Origin: Colwellia sp. PAMC 21821
Lineage (GTDB): Bacteria; Pseudomonadota; Gammaproteobacteria; Enterobacterales; Alteromonadaceae
DNA: 64,000 bases
Reading direction: 5' to 3'
NCBI RefSeq assembly: GCF_002077175.1
Contig: NZ_CP014943.1
Location: 2,294,001-2,358,000 of the forward strand
The notes below the pieces were generated by a model that searched no databases, was not told the DNA's origin, and was given only the letters and a program-made list of their open reading frames with translations. Made by a program: the position numbers and the translations under genes. Shown here piece after piece: positions 1 to 7,809 of this stretch; the first letter of the stretch is position 1; every line of letters starts with the position of its first letter.

Positions 1-1
1 A

Positions 2-1111
2 CATAATGTACTAATAGATAAGCAACTTACAGATTTAGCAGAAAATAAAATGTACTCTCCTGAAGTAAGTATAATTCTTGCTGGATTTTACATGCGTGAT
101 GATAAACATGATCAAGCAAAATCAGTGTTATCTAAATCATTACAGAGACACCCTGACGACTTTTCATTGAACATAGTCCAAGCCAAAGTGCTGGCGTTAC
201 TTGGTAAGGGAGAATTGGCGTTAGAAAAATTGGATCGAATGATTTTTACTTTTCCACAGGCGTTGCAGGCAAGAAAACTTAAAGTTGCTATACTTAATGC
301 TAGAAAAAATAACTTTGAAACTATTCAAGCACAAGAGCTCATAGTGAAAGAGGCACTAGGAGGGGAGGATGAAGTTTTAAACTTAGCCTTCTTGTATCTG
401 CAAAATAATAATGTAGAAAAAGCAAGGCAATTACTAACGGACTTGCCTGATATGTCTAGTACTTCTCCAAAATATAATGTAATTATGGGGAAGTTTTCTA
501 TATCGAAAGCAGACTTTTCTCAAGCAATTCGTTACTTGAAACAGTCTTACGAACAAGTACCTTCAGCCCCCATTCTTTTGGATCTAGTTTACGCGATGCA
601 GAAATTGAATATGAGTGATGAGGCGTTGGCGCTAATTCTTGCTTTTGAAGAAAACAATGAGTTAACTGTTGAACTAATGCTGCAACAAGCTGAACTATAT
701 TCTTTAAAAGAGCCGGAAAAGGCTTTAGCAATATACGAACATTTAGCAAACAAAACTAATGGGCATTATGTAATGTTAAATAACATTGCTTATGTACTGA
801 TGTTACAGAATAAGCTTGAAGAAGCACTGAGCTATTCAAAAAGAGCACTTGCGAAAGCGGAAAAGGTACCTGCCGTTAACAATACACATGGTCTGATATT
901 GTTTGAAAAGGGAAATATTTCAGAAGCTATTAAATACCTCCAAAAAGCTTATGAAACAGATTTAACTAATCATAACTATCTTGTACATTATATTCAGGCA
1001 TTATTTGCAGATAAGAATTATAGTTTAGTAGATAAGCTTTTAATAAAGATTGATAAAAATATGCTAAACAGTGATTCATTAAAAAGGTTAGCAACAATTA
1101 ATTTGGACTGA
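2..1111 (+). CDS. PrsT-like TPR protein of the PEP-CTERM system, 3' part
   Basis: The reading frame is open from the first bases of the window, so this is the C-terminal ~370 residues of a longer protein whose start lies outside. The sequence is a run of tetratricopeptide repeats: alternating helices with alanine and leucine spacing, and PxxxxA-type turns. It ends in a TPR-like segment just before the stop. The family assignment (PEP-CTERM system TPR-repeat lipoprotein, PrsT) is inferred from repeat style plus the PEP-CTERM gene that follows 220 bp downstream. PrsT proteins are usually around 900 residues and sit in exosortase/exopolysaccharide loci, where they are thought to help assembly or export at the envelope. 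Another TPR protein is possible because the N-terminus cannot be seen. Confidence 0.7.
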   Translation, partial: HNVLIDKQLTDLAENKMYSPEVSIILAGFYMRDDKHDQAKSVLSKSLQRHPDDFSLNIVQAKVLALLGKGELALEKLDRMIFTFPQALQARKLKVAILNARKNNFETIQAQELIVKEALGGEDEVLNLAFLYLQNNNVEKARQLLTDLPDMSSTSPKYNVIMGKFSISKADFSQAIRYLKQSYEQVPSAPILLDLVYAMQKLNMSDEALALILAFEENNELTVELMLQQAELYSLKEPEKALAIYEHLANKTNGHYVMLNNIAYVLMLQNKLEEALSYSKRALAKAEKVPAVNNTHGLILFEKGNISEAIKYLQKAYETDLTNHNYLVHYIQALFADKNYSLVDKLLIKIDKNMLNSDSLKRLATINLD

Positions 1112-1225
1112 ATAAAGTCAGTTAAGTAATGAAAAAGCTATTTAAGTGTCAGGATTTTTTACAGTAATGTGTTCGTGATGTTTCGAACTAAAATAAAATC
1201 CTTTTTTATCAGTAGCTTGTAAAGT

Positions 1226-1241
1226 TGGCACGATGGGTGCA
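1226..1241 (+). promoter_or_regulatory. sigma-54 (RpoN) promoter for the PEP-CTERM gene
   Basis: TGGCACGATGGGTGCA matches the -24/-12 consensus (TGGCACG, four bases, TTGCA) with one mismatch. The GG and GC dinucleotides are exactly ten bases apart. The predicted start is near 1252, giving a leader of about 80 nt. PEP-CTERM genes in related bacteria are known to be activated by the PrsK/PrsR two-component system through RpoN, which fits. Confidence 0.8.
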
Positions 1242-1331
1242 TTATATTTAAAGTATATAGACTGCTAATTTTTAGTTACTCAAACTAGATAACTAAGTTA
1301 CAGAAGCTTTTAATTTAAATGGAGATATAAA

Positions 1332-2198
1332 ATGAAAAAATTATTAACATCAGTTGCCGTACTAGCTAGTTTGTCAGGAACTGCAGTTGCTGATCAACTT
1401 ACTTGGGATGCTACTTGGGGTGCAAGCACTTCAGCTGGCGTTCAGTTCCCTATTAGTGAGTTTGTTATTGCGTACAACTCTCAATCTTTAGTAACAGATA
1501 ATGGCGACGGTGTATTAAGCGCTGGTGATACAATCCAGTCTTTTGGCGGATTTGGTCCAAATGGTTTTAACTCATTTGCTAGTGGCTTAGAGACTCAAGG
1601 GTTAGGCGGTTTGGATATGAATAACATAGGTAGCTTTTCACCTAATCCATTTCCAACTATGCCAGGTTACGGTAACGACTACGCATTTACATTTTTCTTT
1701 AATGATTTAATGGGTACTTTTAACGGTTCTGATTTCGTTTATAATTCAGGTACTTTGCAGTTTGGTCTTGTGTCTCTTGTACCGGCTAACACAGGCTTAT
1801 CAGCTGGCTTTCATAACTTATTTGACTTGAACATTAGTTCTGGCGGTCCTGTAACTGCTGCTGGACAAGTAAAACAAGTATTTAACGGTACTGTTGGTAA
1901 CTTTGCTAATAATGCAGGTAGTGATTTTTCAATTACTAATACAGGCAAAACTAAGACTTTAGCTGATTGGGCTGCCTTAGGTGATGTTCGTTGGGGAAGT
2001 AACCAAACGGTAACTGCTGGTTTTGCTGGTTTCGCTTCTACTCCACTTGATATTAAATTTGATAACAATGGACAAGCTGTTCTTGCAGCAAACCATACTG
2101 GTCGTTTTAGTATGCAAGTTCCAGAGCCTACTACCATTGCTATTTTAGGTTTAGGTTTATTAGGTATGGCTGGCGCATCACGTCGTAAAGCTAAATAA
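1332..2198 (+). CDS. PEP-CTERM sorting domain protein
   Basis: A 288-residue exported protein. Residues 1-20 are a signal peptide (MKKLLTSVAVLASLSGTAVA, then DQ). The C-terminus is a textbook PEP-CTERM tail: PEP at about residues 264-266, a hydrophobic stretch rich in Gly and Leu, then a basic end (ASRRKAK). Exosortase is expected to cleave near the PEP motif and release the protein to the surface or the exopolysaccharide matrix. The middle is rich in Gly, Asn, Phe and Ser and matches no domain I recognise. GGAGAT lies 5 bp before the ATG. A sigma-54-type promoter lies upstream and a strong terminator downstream, so it is probably a monocistronic regulated gene. The exosortase gene itself is not in the window. 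Confidence 0.9.
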   Translation: MKKLLTSVAVLASLSGTAVADQLTWDATWGASTSAGVQFPISEFVIAYNSQSLVTDNGDGVLSAGDTIQSFGGFGPNGFNSFASGLETQGLGGLDMNNIGSFSPNPFPTMPGYGNDYAFTFFFNDLMGTFNGSDFVYNSGTLQFGLVSLVPANTGLSAGFHNLFDLNISSGGPVTAAGQVKQVFNGTVGNFANNAGSDFSITNTGKTKTLADWAALGDVRWGSNQTVTAGFAGFASTPLDIKFDNNGQAVLAANHTGRFSMQVPEPTTIAILGLGLLGMAGASRRKAK

Positions 2199-2227
2199 GC
2201 TAAAACTATAAAAGTTATACTTTAATT

Positions 2228-2254
2228 AAAACCGCCATATGGCGGTTTTTTTTT
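2228..2254 (+). terminator. Rho-independent terminator after the PEP-CTERM gene
   Basis: AAAACCGCC and GGCGGTTTT form a perfect stem around ATAT and run into a T tract, 30 bp after the stop codon. Confidence 0.9.
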
Positions 2255-2448
2255 ATCTTTAGAATATTAATATTATGTCGTATTGATGTATTATTTATTT
2301 GGTAATGAATAGCCAACCGATTGAATTTACACATCTGCTTTCTCAGTAAGTAATACCAAATGTAATAAGTTATTGACCAATTTTAAGCGAGGATAAATTG
2401 TTCAAGAATACATGTTTATTGTTCCAGACTAAACATAAGTACCTGCAT

Positions 2449-2745
2449 ATATGGACCCACTCCGTTTGCAAGACATTTAATCGTTATGTAAGAGAAAATC
2501 ATTGCTCTCATATATCCGGCCTGTTTATGAAGGATTTTTACCTTCTGGCCCCGATGGTTGTTTGCGCTCACACTCCTCATCATCCCTCCGGCTTTTTTAT
2601 TAGCCAATGCAGGTACCAGGTTTTGTGCAAGCCAGTCTGACTATCTTACCATCCGATTAATTTATCTTTTGCAACTGAAGTAAAAGGGTTTTACTGTTAT
2701 CTCATCACTGAAACCAATCTAACTTGCTTCAGTTTTGAGCTTTAT
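2449..2745 (-). ncRNA. Candidate bridge/seeker RNA of the IS110-family element
   Basis: This is the non-coding stretch 3' of the transposase, where IS1111-type elements encode their guide RNA. Read on the minus strand it contains GTACCTGCAT (complement at 2607-2616), identical to the left half of the insertion site plus the AT core. After a small hairpin (GGCT/AGCC arms, 2590-2605) comes AGGGATG (complement at 2581-2587), the reverse complement of the core plus right half (CATCCCT). That is the left-guide, stem, right-guide order of a bridge-RNA target loop. Further 3' there is a nested hairpin (GGCC outside, GAAGG/CCTTC inside, about 2523-2563) that could be the donor loop; its guides match the IS ends only weakly. 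RNA ends are not known. Confidence 0.7.
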
Positions 2746-3762
2746 TTATATAGCCGGGCGATAACTTTCCCCCTTCGCCATTATTACCCAAGCCATTCTT
2801 GCTATTTTATTCGCCACAGCAACGCATGCTTTGTTGTGTCCTCGTCGGGATTTTAACGCTTGTGCCCACAAACTAAATCGGTCAGTTTTGTTTTCACTGT
2901 GCCTTAATACTGCCCGGGCCCCGTGGATGTATAGTGTTCTTAAATAACTATTACCGCGTTTACTTATACCGAGTAAGGTGGCCTTTCCACCCGTTGAATG
3001 CTGCCCAGGAACAAGCCCAAGCCATGCCGAAAAATGTCGACCATTTACAAAGTCTTTTCCATCTCCTGCAGCTGCATAAGTAGCGCTAGCTGTGATTGCT
3101 CCAATACCTAATATTTCATCTAAGCGAACACATATTTCATTTTCTTTATTCATCGTGTTTAAGCGAACTTCACACGCTTTAAACTTCACTTCTGTGACTT
3201 GAAATTCAAGCCATAACTCATTAAATATCTCCCGACTTAAATACGTTAACTCATTTGTCGCATCCTCTAAAATATCCGGCAGTTCATTGCGAATTGCAGA
3301 AATACCTTTATTGATGACAATGCCATATTCTCCTAACAAGCCTCGTATCTGACTTGCTAATGCTTTACGTTCTTTCTTTATGCGTTCACGTTGTCGATGG
3401 AAGTTTTGAATATCTTGTTGTTCTATCGATTTAATTGGCACAAACCTCATGGTCGGGCGTTGCGCTGCCTCTGCAATACCTTCGGCATCGTTATAATCAT
3501 TTTTATTGCCTTTAACGAAGGGTTTTACATATTGAGGCGCAATAAGTTTTACTTGGTGCCCCAATTCAATAAATTTTCTAGCCCAGTAGTTCGCACTGCC
3601 ACAAGCTTCCATTACAATTAGGCAAGGCTCTAATGTTGCCATGAAACTCAACACTTGTTTTCTTCTTAATTGTTTCTTTTTTACAAATCGCCCATTTTTA
3701 TTCACAGCGAACATGTGAAAAATTGATTTTGCAATGTCTAAACCGATTGTAGTAATCTTCAT
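2746..3762 (-). CDS. IS110-family transposase (DEDD), full length
   Basis: A 338-residue serine/DEDD recombinase. The N-terminal RuvC-like domain shows the acidic set D9 (GLDIAKS), E52 (VMEACGS), D89 and D92 (NDYNDAEG). A coiled, charged middle segment (about 120-215) follows. The C-terminal Transposase_20 domain has the helix-hairpin-helix-like LDEILGIGAITA and the catalytic serine region around S256 (LVPGQHSTGGK). The length is normal for the family and no frameshift is seen. IS110-family enzymes recombine DNA using an element-encoded RNA that pairs with both target and donor. The first 232 residues are identical to the truncated copy at 45378-46091, which suggests recent activity or recent duplication. 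Confidence 0.95.
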   Translation of the reverse strand: MKITTIGLDIAKSIFHMFAVNKNGRFVKKKQLRRKQVLSFMATLEPCLIVMEACGSANYWARKFIELGHQVKLIAPQYVKPFVKGNKNDYNDAEGIAEAAQRPTMRFVPIKSIEQQDIQNFHRQRERIKKERKALASQIRGLLGEYGIVINKGISAIRNELPDILEDATNELTYLSREIFNELWLEFQVTEVKFKACEVRLNTMNKENEICVRLDEILGIGAITASATYAAAGDGKDFVNGRHFSAWLGLVPGQHSTGGKATLLGISKRGNSYLRTLYIHGARAVLRHSENKTDRFSLWAQALKSRRGHNKACVAVANKIARMAWVIMAKGESYRPAI

Positions 3763-4140
3763 GTTGATCCACTCCGCTTTTATAAATGATTGTTATCACT
3801 TTCATTTTGGCCCTAAAGAGGCCGGAAATAAAGTTGGAGTGGGTCCATACCATTATCCCTGCAGGCAAGGCGTTTGATTGATTAGGGCATGGATGCCCGT
3901 AAGTAGAACAATGCAGGAGCAATTGTCGAGTAATAGCGGACGTGTGTGATTGAAAACAACGCAGTTATTGATGATTTAAACCGCCTTAAAATGGTCGATT
4001 ATTTATTTCAATTGGTATTAATATTCAATGAGGATTATAGGGTTTTGCAGAGGGTAGGGTAATTTCAGCGACATACCCTAGATTTTATACAAAAAAACCG
4101 CTAATGCGATTTTTTATGTATAAATTAAGGTTATCAAAAG

Positions 4141-5031
4141 TTAATTACTGTCTTTTAATAATTCTTTAACGCGCCAAAACATAAAACGTTGTAACCAGTT
4201 TCTATTACCCCAAGGGCGCCAAGTTTTAATTAAGTTGTTTCGGTAGGCGTCAAAATGCATACCATGGGGTGCGTGAATAACGTCACCACGTTTTAGCAAT
4301 ATTTTTAATACATTGGTGCACAATGTTCCTGCTGCAAGAGATATACCCATGCAGGTTGATGGCACCTTCTTCTTAAGAAAGTTAACAGATGCTCTATCAA
4401 CTAAATAATGGCGTTGCTGAACTGAAGGGGAAACACCGATAACAAAGCGGATAATATTGTCATTGAATATTTGTGCTTTTTCTTCTTCACTGGCATTTGC
4501 TGCTGCATCAACAATGGCAAAATATTCATCAAAAGACATTTTGCCAGGTATAAAGACTAAAAACGCGGTTCCCATGCCCATTGGGGCAGCTGTAATTGCT
4601 GGAATACCCATTTCGTAACAACGGCGAAATACTTTTCGTCTAATTTCTAAAACAAAAATATCAAGACTATCTACGTAGATATCAACACCTTCTAAAAATT
4701 CATCAAGATTTTCTTCATTGATACCAGCGTTGAAGTTTTTAATGGTAGCTTCAGGATTAATACCTCTTATTGTCTCTTCCATAACAGCGGCTTTAGCTTG
4801 TCCCAAAGTTGACATGTTAGCACCAGCTTGGCGGTTAAAGTTGGCAACATCATATTCATCAAGATCAGATATATGAAAATTTCCAATACCTAAGCGTGCT
4901 AATACTATGGTGTGATCACCCCCCACACCACCTAAACCACCGATAGCAACTTTAGTGTTTCTAAGCTTTTGCTGTTCTTCTTGAGTAACCCAGCCAATAT
5001 TTCGAGAGAATGCTTCTTCATAATTAAACAT
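4141..5031 (-). CDS. ThiF/E1-like adenylyltransferase
   Basis: A 296-residue ThiF-family (E1-like, Rossmann) protein. The nucleotide loop is GGLGGVGG at about residues 32-39, followed by DLDEYDVANFNRQ, the usual acidic strand and Asn-Arg-Gln of MoeB/ThiF/E1 enzymes. The zinc CxxC pairs of MoeB are not visible, and no catalytic cysteine can be assigned with confidence (a CMG lies near 235). Such enzymes activate a carboxylate as an acyl-adenylate; the substrate here is unknown. It is the last gene of a leftward trio with the acyltransferase (83-bp gap) and the patatin-like lipase. The start is supported by AAGGATCC upstream of the ATG. MoeB or a sulfur-carrier role is less likely because no ThiS/MoaD partner is nearby. 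Confidence 0.8.
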   Translation of the reverse strand: MFNYEEAFSRNIGWVTQEEQQKLRNTKVAIGGLGGVGGDHTIVLARLGIGNFHISDLDEYDVANFNRQAGANMSTLGQAKAAVMEETIRGINPEATIKNFNAGINEENLDEFLEGVDIYVDSLDIFVLEIRRKVFRRCYEMGIPAITAAPMGMGTAFLVFIPGKMSFDEYFAIVDAAANASEEEKAQIFNDNIIRFVIGVSPSVQQRHYLVDRASVNFLKKKVPSTCMGISLAAGTLCTNVLKILLKRGDVIHAPHGMHFDAYRNNLIKTWRPWGNRNWLQRFMFWRVKELLKDSN

Positions 5032-5114
5032 GAGGATCCTTATTTATTAGAAAATCAATTTTGTAGATAACACTAAAAATAGTCTTACTGTTATAAAGCT
5101 AATATAAGATTGTA

Positions 5115-5918
5115 TTATTTGAGTTGACTACTAATTTCTTTTTGAATTATTTTATAAAGGCATTTAAATCCAGGGGATAAATTTTCCATAAAAATAGATG
5201 GATTAATATAGTATGCTGCCCGTAAGCCATGGTAATCAATAGCTTCACCCAGTTGTACAAAGTTAATACCTACAAACCTCATACTACGTGCTAGCCTTGG
5301 TTCCATCATAACATAAACATGTTTAACTCCAGTGTCGGTGCTCATTGTAGCTGCCGCCATATAAAGCCCAATGGCGATAAATGGAAAGCAACGAAGTTCA
5401 GTTTCTGAGTAGGTTGGTACGTTAATCGCACCCACGGCAGAGCCTTTGAATTTATCTGTTTTACGTCGTCTAAAATCAGCTTTAACCGCGAGGCGAGATA
5501 TTTCAGCTATTTCTTCGCGTGGAAAGTTACTTGGGTGTAATTCTGTATTTTGGATAGCCTCCATACAGTACTTTTCTATGGGCAGTAGTTCAGTTTCGTT
5601 TGCTGATTTAACTACTCGTACACAGCTGGTATAAGTATTAGAAGGCTTGTGTTTGATCATTGAAAAAATGGATTGGGCGTCAAACTCATCTTGTTCTTTG
5701 CCTTCAGCTTTAACTTTTTCAAAGGCTAATTCTTCGCAATAAACATTATGACGAATGCGGAAAACCTCGTCACGTAACTCGTCGTTTCCTGCAAATTCTG
5801 GTTGTAAAAATTGGGTAAAATGTTCTGCAATCTTCATTGCATCATTATTAACTTTAATTGATGCAATACGTTTTGTGATCCCCCAATTACCGGGGCGTTT
5901 AGTAACTTCTTGCTCCAA
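5115..5918 (-). CDS. PEP-CTERM/exosortase-associated acyltransferase
   Basis: A protein of up to 267 residues resembling the exosortase-associated acyltransferase family (TIGR03694), which is distantly related to GNAT and acyl-homoserine-lactone synthases. Diagnostic features are RDEVFRIRHNVYCEELAFE near the N-terminus, a conserved-arginine SCVRVVK strand, the EIAEISRLAVKADFRRR segment (acyl-CoA or acyl-ACP region), and a C-terminal MEPRLARSMRFVGINF. The family is confined to genomes with exosortase; its product is not known. The start is uncertain: the reading frame opens at a TTG (5918) with a poor ribosome site, while an ATG at 5837 (MKIAEHF) would give the length common in the family. It is probably co-transcribed with the upstream patatin-like gene (142-bp gap) and the downstream ThiF-like gene. 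Confidence 0.85.
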   Translation of the reverse strand: MEQEVTKRPGNWGITKRIASIKVNNDAMKIAEHFTQFLQPEFAGNDELRDEVFRIRHNVYCEELAFEKVKAEGKEQDEFDAQSIFSMIKHKPSNTYTSCVRVVKSANETELLPIEKYCMEAIQNTELHPSNFPREEIAEISRLAVKADFRRRKTDKFKGSAVGAINVPTYSETELRCFPFIAIGLYMAAATMSTDTGVKHVYVMMEPRLARSMRFVGINFVQLGEAIDYHGLRAAYYINPSIFMENLSPGFKCLYKIIQKEISSQLK

Positions 5919-6060
5919 TTCATTATTTTCTCATTTTATTAGCATTTTATTAGGTTAAACACATTAACCATTTATAATTATTTATTTATAGCTGTATAAT
6001 TAATTTAGCATTTTATGCATAGATTATGAAATAAATTTGTTAAGTATTTTTAATAACTGT

Positions 6061-6882
6061 TTAGCTACCATGTCCAGTTTTCATAGGCACAATTTCCATA
6101 GCAGTGTGATAGCCGACATCAAATAATGCTAGTTTCTTCTCTTCACTCATACCAAAGTCTACAGCGGAAGATAAGCCCGCATTAATAATTATAGTGTTAT
6201 GCCAAAATTCGTTATTGATATACTCACGAGATATCGTCGTCATGAAAGTACGAATTAGTAGCGTTACATAATTTATAATAGGAAACATTCCATCAGTTTT
6301 TAGCTCATCATATTCATGTTCACCACGCAGGCGAAAACACAGTACGGGTGTGCCATCCATGGCCCAATCTCGGTGCAGGGCATCTTCTGATAAAATACTG
6401 CCATCGACCATCAAATGATTGCCAAATTTTTTAAAACTAAATACAAGCGGTATCGACATAGAAAAACGTACAGCCAGCGACACCTTCATGCCTGGAGTTC
6501 TTTTACGATCAAAAATAACAGGACGCCCTGTTTTTACATCAGTCGCTACAATATGTAGATTGCAATTAAGGTCATTAAAAGTTTTACCATCAAGATGTTT
6601 ATCGACCCATTGTTCAAAAACATCACCAGAACTTAAGCCACCATTACGTATTAAGCTTATTATTGAGAAACCTTTAAATTGATTATAGTCAGTGGTTAGC
6701 GCTATCTTTTTCATTTCTGTTATCGAAAGCCCAGCGGCGTAAAAGCTGGCGATAATACTGCCTCCCGAAACGCCAACAATGTGAGAAAAGTCGATATGTA
6801 AATCTTCTAATGCTTGCAGTACGCCAATATGAGCGGGTAAGCGTGTCCCTCCGCCGGCTAAAATAGGCACTATATCTACCAC
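6061..6882 (-). CDS. Patatin-like phospholipase
   Basis: A 273-residue patatin-family acyl hydrolase. It has the oxyanion-hole glycine loop (LAGGGTRLPAHIGVL, residues 8-22), the nucleophile elbow GVSGGS (serine at about 40) and the catalytic aspartate in MVDGSIL. There is no signal peptide, so it acts in the cytoplasm or at the inner membrane face on phospholipid or acyl substrates. The GTG start follows AAGGAG by 7 bp. It is the first gene of the leftward trio with an exosortase-associated acyltransferase and an E1-like enzyme; the combination suggests acyl-chain release, activation and transfer, but this is inference. It is divergent from the protease gene at 6994. Confidence 0.88.
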   Translation of the reverse strand: MVDIVPILAGGGTRLPAHIGVLQALEDLHIDFSHIVGVSGGSIIASFYAAGLSITEMKKIALTTDYNQFKGFSIISLIRNGGLSSGDVFEQWVDKHLDGKTFNDLNCNLHIVATDVKTGRPVIFDRKRTPGMKVSLAVRFSMSIPLVFSFKKFGNHLMVDGSILSEDALHRDWAMDGTPVLCFRLRGEHEYDELKTDGMFPIINYVTLLIRTFMTTISREYINNEFWHNTIIINAGLSSAVDFGMSEEKKLALFDVGYHTAMEIVPMKTGHGS

Positions 6883-6993
6883 TGATCGATCTCCTTTTTT
6901 TATTATTATTTAATTATGGGCAAAAATATAGAAATCGCTAGTAAACAATGTGCTAAGTTCAGTTAAAGTGTACTTTTTTAAAAGAGTTAAGTT

Positions 6994-7758
6994 ATGAAGC
7001 GTTTATTACAAATAATGATGTTTTTTGTGCTGATATATAGCTCAGTAGCCTTTGCTAACTTGGTTGATACCGTTAGCATGGTCAAGCCGTCTGTCGTTGG
7101 TATTGGTATATATACCCCAACAGGTCGACAGAAAAACCAACTTTTTGGTACTGGTTTTGTTATTGGTGATGGCACTTATATAGTTACTAATAATCATGTT
7201 ATTGATAAAGAGTTAGATGATGATTTATTACAAAAGCTAGCTGTTTTTACCGGTAAAGGGCCTGCAGCTAAAGTTAGGTTGGCTAAGTTGATTGCGACTG
7301 ACGAAGAGCACGATTTAGCTATTCTAAAAATTGAAGGTCAGCCTTTACCAGCATTAACTTTAGCACAAAGTAATTTTCTTCGTGAAGGCAGTAGTATTGC
7401 ATTTACTGGCTTCCCTATTGGCGCGGTACTTGGGCTTTATCCTGTTACACATCGAGGTATTATTGCTGCCGTAACACCAACTATTATTCCGGTTGATGAC
7501 TCAAGACAAATAAGTATTGCCATGCTTAAACGGTTAAGAGACCCCTATTTAGTGTATCAATTAGATGCCACCGCATATCCGGGGAATAGCGGTAGTGCGA
7601 TGTATGATGTTAAATCGGGTGAAGTTGTCGGTATTATTAATAAAGTTTTTGTGCAGGAAAGTAAAGAAACAGTGATCAGTAAGCCAAGCGGTATTACTTA
7701 TGCCATACCTGTTAAATATCTACATGCGCTACTTAAAAAACATAATATAAAGCGTTAG
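6994..7758 (+). CDS. Secreted trypsin-like serine protease
   Basis: A 254-residue exported protease of the chymotrypsin/DegP-like fold. Residues 1-21 form a signal peptide ending SVAFA. The catalytic triad is visible: His in TNNHVID, Asp in EEHDLAIL, and Ser in YPGNSGSAMY. There is no PDZ domain, unlike DegP or DegS, so it is a stand-alone periplasmic protease domain. The gene is preceded by AAGAG and is transcribed away from the patatin gene; it converges with yibQ. The substrate is unknown. A second, longer protease of similar type lies at 60973-62226. Confidence 0.85.
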   Translation: MKRLLQIMMFFVLIYSSVAFANLVDTVSMVKPSVVGIGIYTPTGRQKNQLFGTGFVIGDGTYIVTNNHVIDKELDDDLLQKLAVFTGKGPAAKVRLAKLIATDEEHDLAILKIEGQPLPALTLAQSNFLREGSSIAFTGFPIGAVLGLYPVTHRGIIAAVTPTIIPVDDSRQISIAMLKRLRDPYLVYQLDATAYPGNSGSAMYDVKSGEVVGIINKVFVQESKETVISKPSGITYAIPVKYLHALLKKHNIKR

Positions 7759-7809
7759 TTAGCTTTGCAGTGTCAAAAAATTTTACACTTTTAAAATACA
7801 AAAATTAGC

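Larger units (their letters stand above)
2449..3856 (-). mobile_element. Complete IS110-family element, IS1111 type (about 1408 bp)
   Basis: The boundaries come from comparison with the empty repeat at 51893-52154, where GTACCTGCAT joins directly to CCCTGCAGG. The element carries one transposase gene. A 13-bp subterminal inverted repeat (ATGGACCCACTCC at 2451-2463, GGAGTGGGTCCAT at 3836-3848) lies 2 bp from one end and 8 bp from the other. About 300 bp of non-coding DNA lies after the transposase and about 95 bp before it. Subterminal repeats plus a long 3' non-coding end are typical of the IS1111 subgroup. The dinucleotide AT occurs at both junctions (2447-2448 and 3855-3856), which fits a two-base exchange core rather than a longer target duplication. 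Confidence 0.88.
2351..4020. repeat. TAATACCAA repeat, copy A, interrupted by an IS110-family element
   Basis: The two halves (2351-2448 and 3857-4020; 98 + 164 = 262 bp) together equal the uninterrupted copy at 51893-52154. The outer ends TAATACCAAATG and CAATTGGTATTA are imperfect inverted repeats, and the similarity continues inwards for about 50 bp. Compared with the other copies, the right half has three substitutions. No coding sequence is present in the repeat itself. Confidence 0.9.

Noticed and set aside
2398..2640. Open frames on both strands across the IS end and repeat flank
   Set aside because: They cross the repeat/IS junction or cover the putative guide-RNA region, with no ribosome site or recognisable protein features.
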